NCBI GenBank assembly: GCA_035653295.1
Contig: DASRCB010000174.1
Coordinates: 1 to 64,000 of the forward strand
DNA length: 64,000 bases
From: DASRCB01 sp035653295
GTDB taxonomy: Bacteria; Acidobacteriota; Terriglobia; Bryobacterales; Bryobacteraceae
Direction of reading: 5' to 3'
A program made the position numbers and the translations under genes. Below the pieces are notes generated by a model. That model had not been told where the DNA came from. It saw only the letters and a program-made list of their open reading frames with translations, and did not search any database. This document shows, piece by piece, positions 60,864-64,000 of this stretch; position 1 is the stretch's first letter; each line of letters begins with the position of its first letter.

Positions 60864-61559
60864 ATGAAAATCGGCGTTATCGGCGCAGGAAACATCGGCG
60901 GCGCGCTCACGCGGCGCTTCACTCAACTGGGGCATGAGGTGTTCGTGGCTAACTCACGGGGACCGGAGTCCCTGGCCGACCTGGCAAAGGAAACCGGGGC
61001 CAAACCTGTGACCGCCCAGGAAGCCGCCCGGGCCGGCGAAGTGGTCGTGGTTACGATTCCCGAGGCCAAAATCCCCGCCCTCCCGAAAGACCTCTTTGCC
61101 GGCGTTCCCGATGACGTGGTGGTCATCGACACCGGCAATTATTATCCTCGCAACCGCGACGGCCGCATTGCCGGAATCGAGGCCGGCGTGACCGAGAGCC
61201 GGTGGGTGTCGCAACAGCTCGGACGGCCGGTGATCAAGACATTCAACAACATCTATGCCCAACACCTTCAGGAACGCGGGAAACCGAAGGGCTCGCCCGG
61301 GCGGATTGCGCTGCCGGTGGCCGGCGACGATCCGAAGGCTAAGGCCGTGGTGATGCGTCTTGTCGATGAGCTGGGTTTCGACCCCGTCGACGCCGGCGGG
61401 CTCGATGAATCCTGGCGGCAGCAACCCGGCACTCCCGTTTACGCCGCCGACTTCGACGCGGACGGAGTCCGAAGGGCGCTCGCCGCCGCAACGCCCGAGC
61501 GCAAACCGGAGTGGAAGGCCACGGACAAAAGTCCGGGCACCTTCGAAAACCCGGCCTGA
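60864..61559 (+). CDS. F420-dependent NADP reductase-like NAD(P)-binding protein
   Basis: 231 residues. The nucleotide-binding start MKIGVIGAGNIGGALTRRF, VFVANSRGPESL and VVVVTIPEAKIPALPK match the NADP_F420 reductase family. The substrate region (VIKTFNNIYAQHLQERGKPKG) is typical. F420 itself is not implied for every member; many use other flavins. It is divergent from the ADOP gene. Confidence 0.8.
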   Translation: MKIGVIGAGNIGGALTRRFTQLGHEVFVANSRGPESLADLAKETGAKPVTAQEAARAGEVVVVTIPEAKIPALPKDLFAGVPDDVVVIDTGNYYPRNRDGRIAGIEAGVTESRWVSQQLGRPVIKTFNNIYAQHLQERGKPKGSPGRIALPVAGDDPKAKAVVMRLVDELGFDPVDAGGLDESWRQQPGTPVYAADFDADGVRRALAAATPERKPEWKATDKSPGTFENPA

Positions 61560-61572
61560 CGCGCCGCTGCGG

Positions 61573-61932
61573 CTACTGCGACTGCGCCTGCGCCTGATCG
61601 CCGATGGTGAAAACCACCGGCTGCTCGATGAAGTGCGAGCGGTTCGCGTCGAGGATCATGAGATGGTAGCGGCCGGCATCCGCTTTGGGCACCTTGAACT
61701 TGATCTCCTCGTCGGCCTGGTCAAGGATGGTCGCTTTGATGTCGTGTTTACCATCTGTGAGATACATCTCACACACCTGCTTCTTGCCCAGATTCTGGCC
61801 TTTGGCGCTGACCGTATCCCCTTCCTTGCCGGTGTCCGGGTCCACGGTGGACAGCAACGGAGCGGCTTGAAACGCAAAGGCGGCGGTCGCGAGAACGGCT
61901 CCGAGAAACATCACCCTCATGGGACGCCTCAT
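61573..61932 (-). CDS. Secreted IPT/TIG domain protein
   Basis: 119 residues; signal peptide (MRVMFLGAVLATAAFAFQAAP). The domain has STVDPDTGKEGDTVSAKGQNLGKKQVCEMYLTDG, the IPT/TIG immunoglobulin-like pattern, with the C-terminal strand FIEQPVVFTIG. AGGAGG lies 8 nt before the ATG. Function is unknown; such domains bind or space surface proteins. Confidence 0.78.
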   Translation of the reverse strand: MRRPMRVMFLGAVLATAAFAFQAAPLLSTVDPDTGKEGDTVSAKGQNLGKKQVCEMYLTDGKHDIKATILDQADEEIKFKVPKADAGRYHLMILDANRSHFIEQPVVFTIGDQAQAQSQ

Positions 61933-62002
61933 ACTTTGAGCCTCCTGTGATTTGCGGCTAATTATATACCCTATCGACGGCGCTCGGCGTCAAAGCGCGG
62001 CC

Positions 62003-62025
62003 GGGCCGCCCACGGCCCGTAAAAT
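62003..62025 (+). promoter_or_regulatory. Putative -10 and hairpin before the M13 gene
   Basis: GGGCCG-CCCA-CGGCCC (62003-62018) precedes TAAAAT (62020-62025), a 5/6 match to a -10, which ends 8 nt before the GTG at 62033. Confidence 0.35.
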
Positions 62026-62032
62026 GGTCGAT

Positions 62033-64000
62033 GTGCGTCCTACCCGACTCCTGCTCACGATTCCCGCGTTGCTGGCGCTGACCGGCCTGGCAACCGCGCA
62101 GACTGCTGCCCCCAGAGCCGCCGCCTCCTCCGCCATCGCCAAAGCCCCTCCGAGTTTCGACCTGAACGCCATGGACCGCGGTGCGAACCCCTGCGACAAC
62201 TTCTATAAGTACTCCTGCGGGATGTGGCTCGCGCATAATCCAATTCCCGCGGACCGCGCGCGATGGGGCCGCTTCGACGAGCTTCGGGAGCGCAATACCG
62301 AGGTGCTGCGCGGCATCCTGGAGCGGGCGTCAAATCCTTCCGCGACCCGCGACGCCGACACGCAGAAGATCGGAGACCTGTACGCATCCTGCATGGACGA
62401 AAAAGCGGTGAATGCCAGGGGTGACGATCCCATTAAGCCGGAACTGGCGCGGATCGATTCCATCGCCGATAAGCACGAGGTGGTCACCATCGTCCCGCGC
62501 CTGCACCGGCAGGGCGTAGACGTACTCTTCCGCTTCGGCTCCAGCCCCGATCCGAAGAACTCGAAAATGGAAATCGGCGACCTCGATCAGGGAGGGCTGG
62601 GCCTGCCCGACCGCGACTACTACCTCCGCACCGATCCCAAATCAGTCGAGGTTCGCAAGGCCTACGTGACGCACATCCAGAACATGCTGCATCTCATCGG
62701 AGAAGCGCCGGCGACCGCCGCCTCCGATGCACAGGCCGTCATGGCCTTCGAGACGGCGCTGGCCAAAGGCTCCCTGGACAACGTGTCCCGGCGCGATCCG
62801 AATCAGGTCTTTCACAAGCTGAGCATTCAGGAGCTGACGTCACTGTGCCCGTTCTTCAGCTGGCCGGCGTACTTCGATTCCGTCGGCTCGCCGAAGATCG
62901 ACTCTCTCAATGTGGATGTGCCCAACTTCATGCGCGCGCTCGAAACGGCGCTGGTCGAGACCGATCTGCCGGTGCTCAAGGCCTATCTGCGCTGGCATCT
63001 CGTTCACGCCGAAGCCGCGCTGCTTTCGCAGCCGTTCGTGGACGAGGACTTCAGCTTTTACGGGCACACTCTCCAGGGCACCGCCCAGCTCCGTCCCCGG
63101 TGGAAGCGCTGCGTCGACCTTGCCGACGGCGATCTCGGCTTCGCTCTGGGAAAGAAATACGTGGACGAAACCTTCGGGGCGGAGGGCAAGGCGCGCACCC
63201 TGAAGATGGTGCATGACATCGAAAACGCCATGCACAGCGACCTGCAGTCGCTGTCCTGGATGACCCCGGAAACGAAGAAATACGCGCTGGAAAAGCTGGC
63301 CGCGGTGGCGAACAAGATCGGTTATCCGGACCACTGGCGCGATTATTCCAGCGTGGACATCGTTCGCGGCGATCTGGTAGGCGATGACCTGCGCGCCACC
63401 GAATTTGAAGTGGAGCGCCAGATTCACAAGATCGGGAAACCGGTAGACCGCAGCGAGTGGGGCATGACGCCGCCGACGGTTAACGCCTATTACAATCCGC
63501 TGGAGAATAACATCAACTTCCCAGCCGGCATTCTGCAGCCGCCGTTCTACAGCAATCAGGTCGATGACGCGGTGAATTACGGCGCCATCGGGGCGGTGAT
63601 CGGGCACGAGCTCACGCACGGCTTTGACGATCAGGGGCGGCAGTTCGATGCCGACGGCAACCTGCAGGACTGGTGGACGAAAGAGGACGCGGCGGCGTTC
63701 GAGAAGCGCGCCCAGTGCTTCGTCGACGAGTATTCAAAATTCATCGCCTCTGGCGACGTTCACGAGAACGGGAAGCTCGAGCTCGGTGAGAATACCGCGG
63801 ACAATGGAGGTCTGCGGCTGGCGTTCATGGCGTTGATGTCGACGCTGGAGGGGCATGAGCCCGGCAAGCGGGATGGCTTCATGCCCGAACAGCGCTTCTT
63901 CCTCGGCTGGGGCCAGATCTGGTGCGAGAATATCCGTCCGGAAGCGGCGCGGAACTCGGCGCTGACCAATCCGCACGCGCTTGGCGAGTTCCGGGTGAAC
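62033..64000 (+). CDS. Secreted M13-family (neprilysin/PepO-like) zinc metallopeptidase, 3'-truncated by window edge
   Basis: About 656 residues visible, no stop before the window end; family length suggests ~30 residues missing. GTG 62033 is chosen: signal peptide MRPTRLLLTIPALLALTGL ending near ATAQ. An ATG 9 nt upstream overlaps a -10-like TAAAAT. The N-terminal lobe starts DRGANPCDNFYKYSCGMW. The zinc site is AVIGHELTHGFDDQG (HExxH at ~525), with the third ligand in LGENTADNGGL. Substrate peptides are unknown. Confidence 0.92.
   Translation, partial: MRPTRLLLTIPALLALTGLATAQTAAPRAAASSAIAKAPPSFDLNAMDRGANPCDNFYKYSCGMWLAHNPIPADRARWGRFDELRERNTEVLRGILERASNPSATRDADTQKIGDLYASCMDEKAVNARGDDPIKPELARIDSIADKHEVVTIVPRLHRQGVDVLFRFGSSPDPKNSKMEIGDLDQGGLGLPDRDYYLRTDPKSVEVRKAYVTHIQNMLHLIGEAPATAASDAQAVMAFETALAKGSLDNVSRRDPNQVFHKLSIQELTSLCPFFSWPAYFDSVGSPKIDSLNVDVPNFMRALETALVETDLPVLKAYLRWHLVHAEAALLSQPFVDEDFSFYGHTLQGTAQLRPRWKRCVDLADGDLGFALGKKYVDETFGAEGKARTLKMVHDIENAMHSDLQSLSWMTPETKKYALEKLAAVANKIGYPDHWRDYSSVDIVRGDLVGDDLRATEFEVERQIHKIGKPVDRSEWGMTPPTVNAYYNPLENNINFPAGILQPPFYSNQVDDAVNYGAIGAVIGHELTHGFDDQGRQFDADGNLQDWWTKEDAAAFEKRAQCFVDEYSKFIASGDVHENGKLELGENTADNGGLRLAFMALMSTLEGHEPGKRDGFMPEQRFFLGWGQIWCENIRPEAARNSALTNPHALGEFRVN

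Overview
The window is GC-rich, densely coding bacterial DNA. It most resembles Acidobacteriota of the Bryobacterales/Solibacter type. This rests on recognised hallmarks, not on a database search: two very large ADOP-type FtsX/MacB permeases with no ATPase beside them, a protein carrying the STGPRT...NALSHGL signature, large secreted peptidases (S9, M13, paired M16, C45), PQQ and multi-domain cytochrome c enzymes, and small GC-rich palindromic repeats. No rRNA, tRNA, phage, integrase, transposase or CRISPR array was seen.

Layout. 1-3 kb: 3' part of a rhamnose/proton symporter, then a TauE/SafE exporter and a C45/phospholipase-B-like hydrolase on the minus strand. 3-8.1 kb: one tightly overlapping plus-strand operon, trpC-trpF-trpB-trpA-chorismate mutase-phosphomannomutase. 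8.1-18.8 kb: mostly minus strand, with an AI-2E-type permease carrying a soluble C-terminal domain, a CpxRA-like two-component pair, a TPR-like exported protein with a DUF3142 lipoprotein, an APC permease, the STGPRT protein and a hybrid histidine kinase. 18.9-20.5 kb: pyrD, then about 660 nt of non-coding inverted repeats. 20.5-27.3 kb: a surface-glycan-type cluster (AsnB-like amidotransferase, methyltransferase, MBOAT acyltransferase, SGNH-like protein) facing an FkbM methyltransferase. 27.4-30.1 kb: a fused E1 alpha/beta 2-oxoacid dehydrogenase and a RelE/RHH toxin-antitoxin pair. 30.2-35.4 kb: a GMC oxidoreductase with its Tat-exported small subunit, two divergent paralogous ferritin-like proteins and a cytochrome c protein. 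35.4-40.6 kb: S9 peptidase, Ycf46-like AAA ATPase and two hemerythrins. 40.6-46.3 kb: an active/inactive M16 peptidase pair, a small membrane protein and an ADOP permease. 46.6-51.7 kb: an operon of CoA-transferase, ferredoxin, 2-oxoacid:ferredoxin oxidoreductase alpha, a beta-gamma fusion, and IlvE. 51.7-64 kb: PQQ dehydrogenase with an embedded cytochrome c, SnoaL-like protein, AIM24/TIGR00266 protein, CDF transporter, pgk, single-domain asparaginase, second ADOP permease, F420-type NADP reductase-like protein, IPT/TIG protein, and an M13 peptidase cut by the window end.

The most interesting unit is the 46.6-51.7 kb operon. It encodes every step to interconvert branched-chain amino acids, 2-oxoacids, acyl-CoAs and acids through ferredoxin. 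Its beta and gamma subunits are fused through a linker that is itself encoded by a double-hairpin repeat. Also notable are a palindrome (AAAGTACTTT) placed in the promoters of both the M16 operon and the gene after it, several starts that look leaderless, and the glycan-modification cluster at 21-27 kb.
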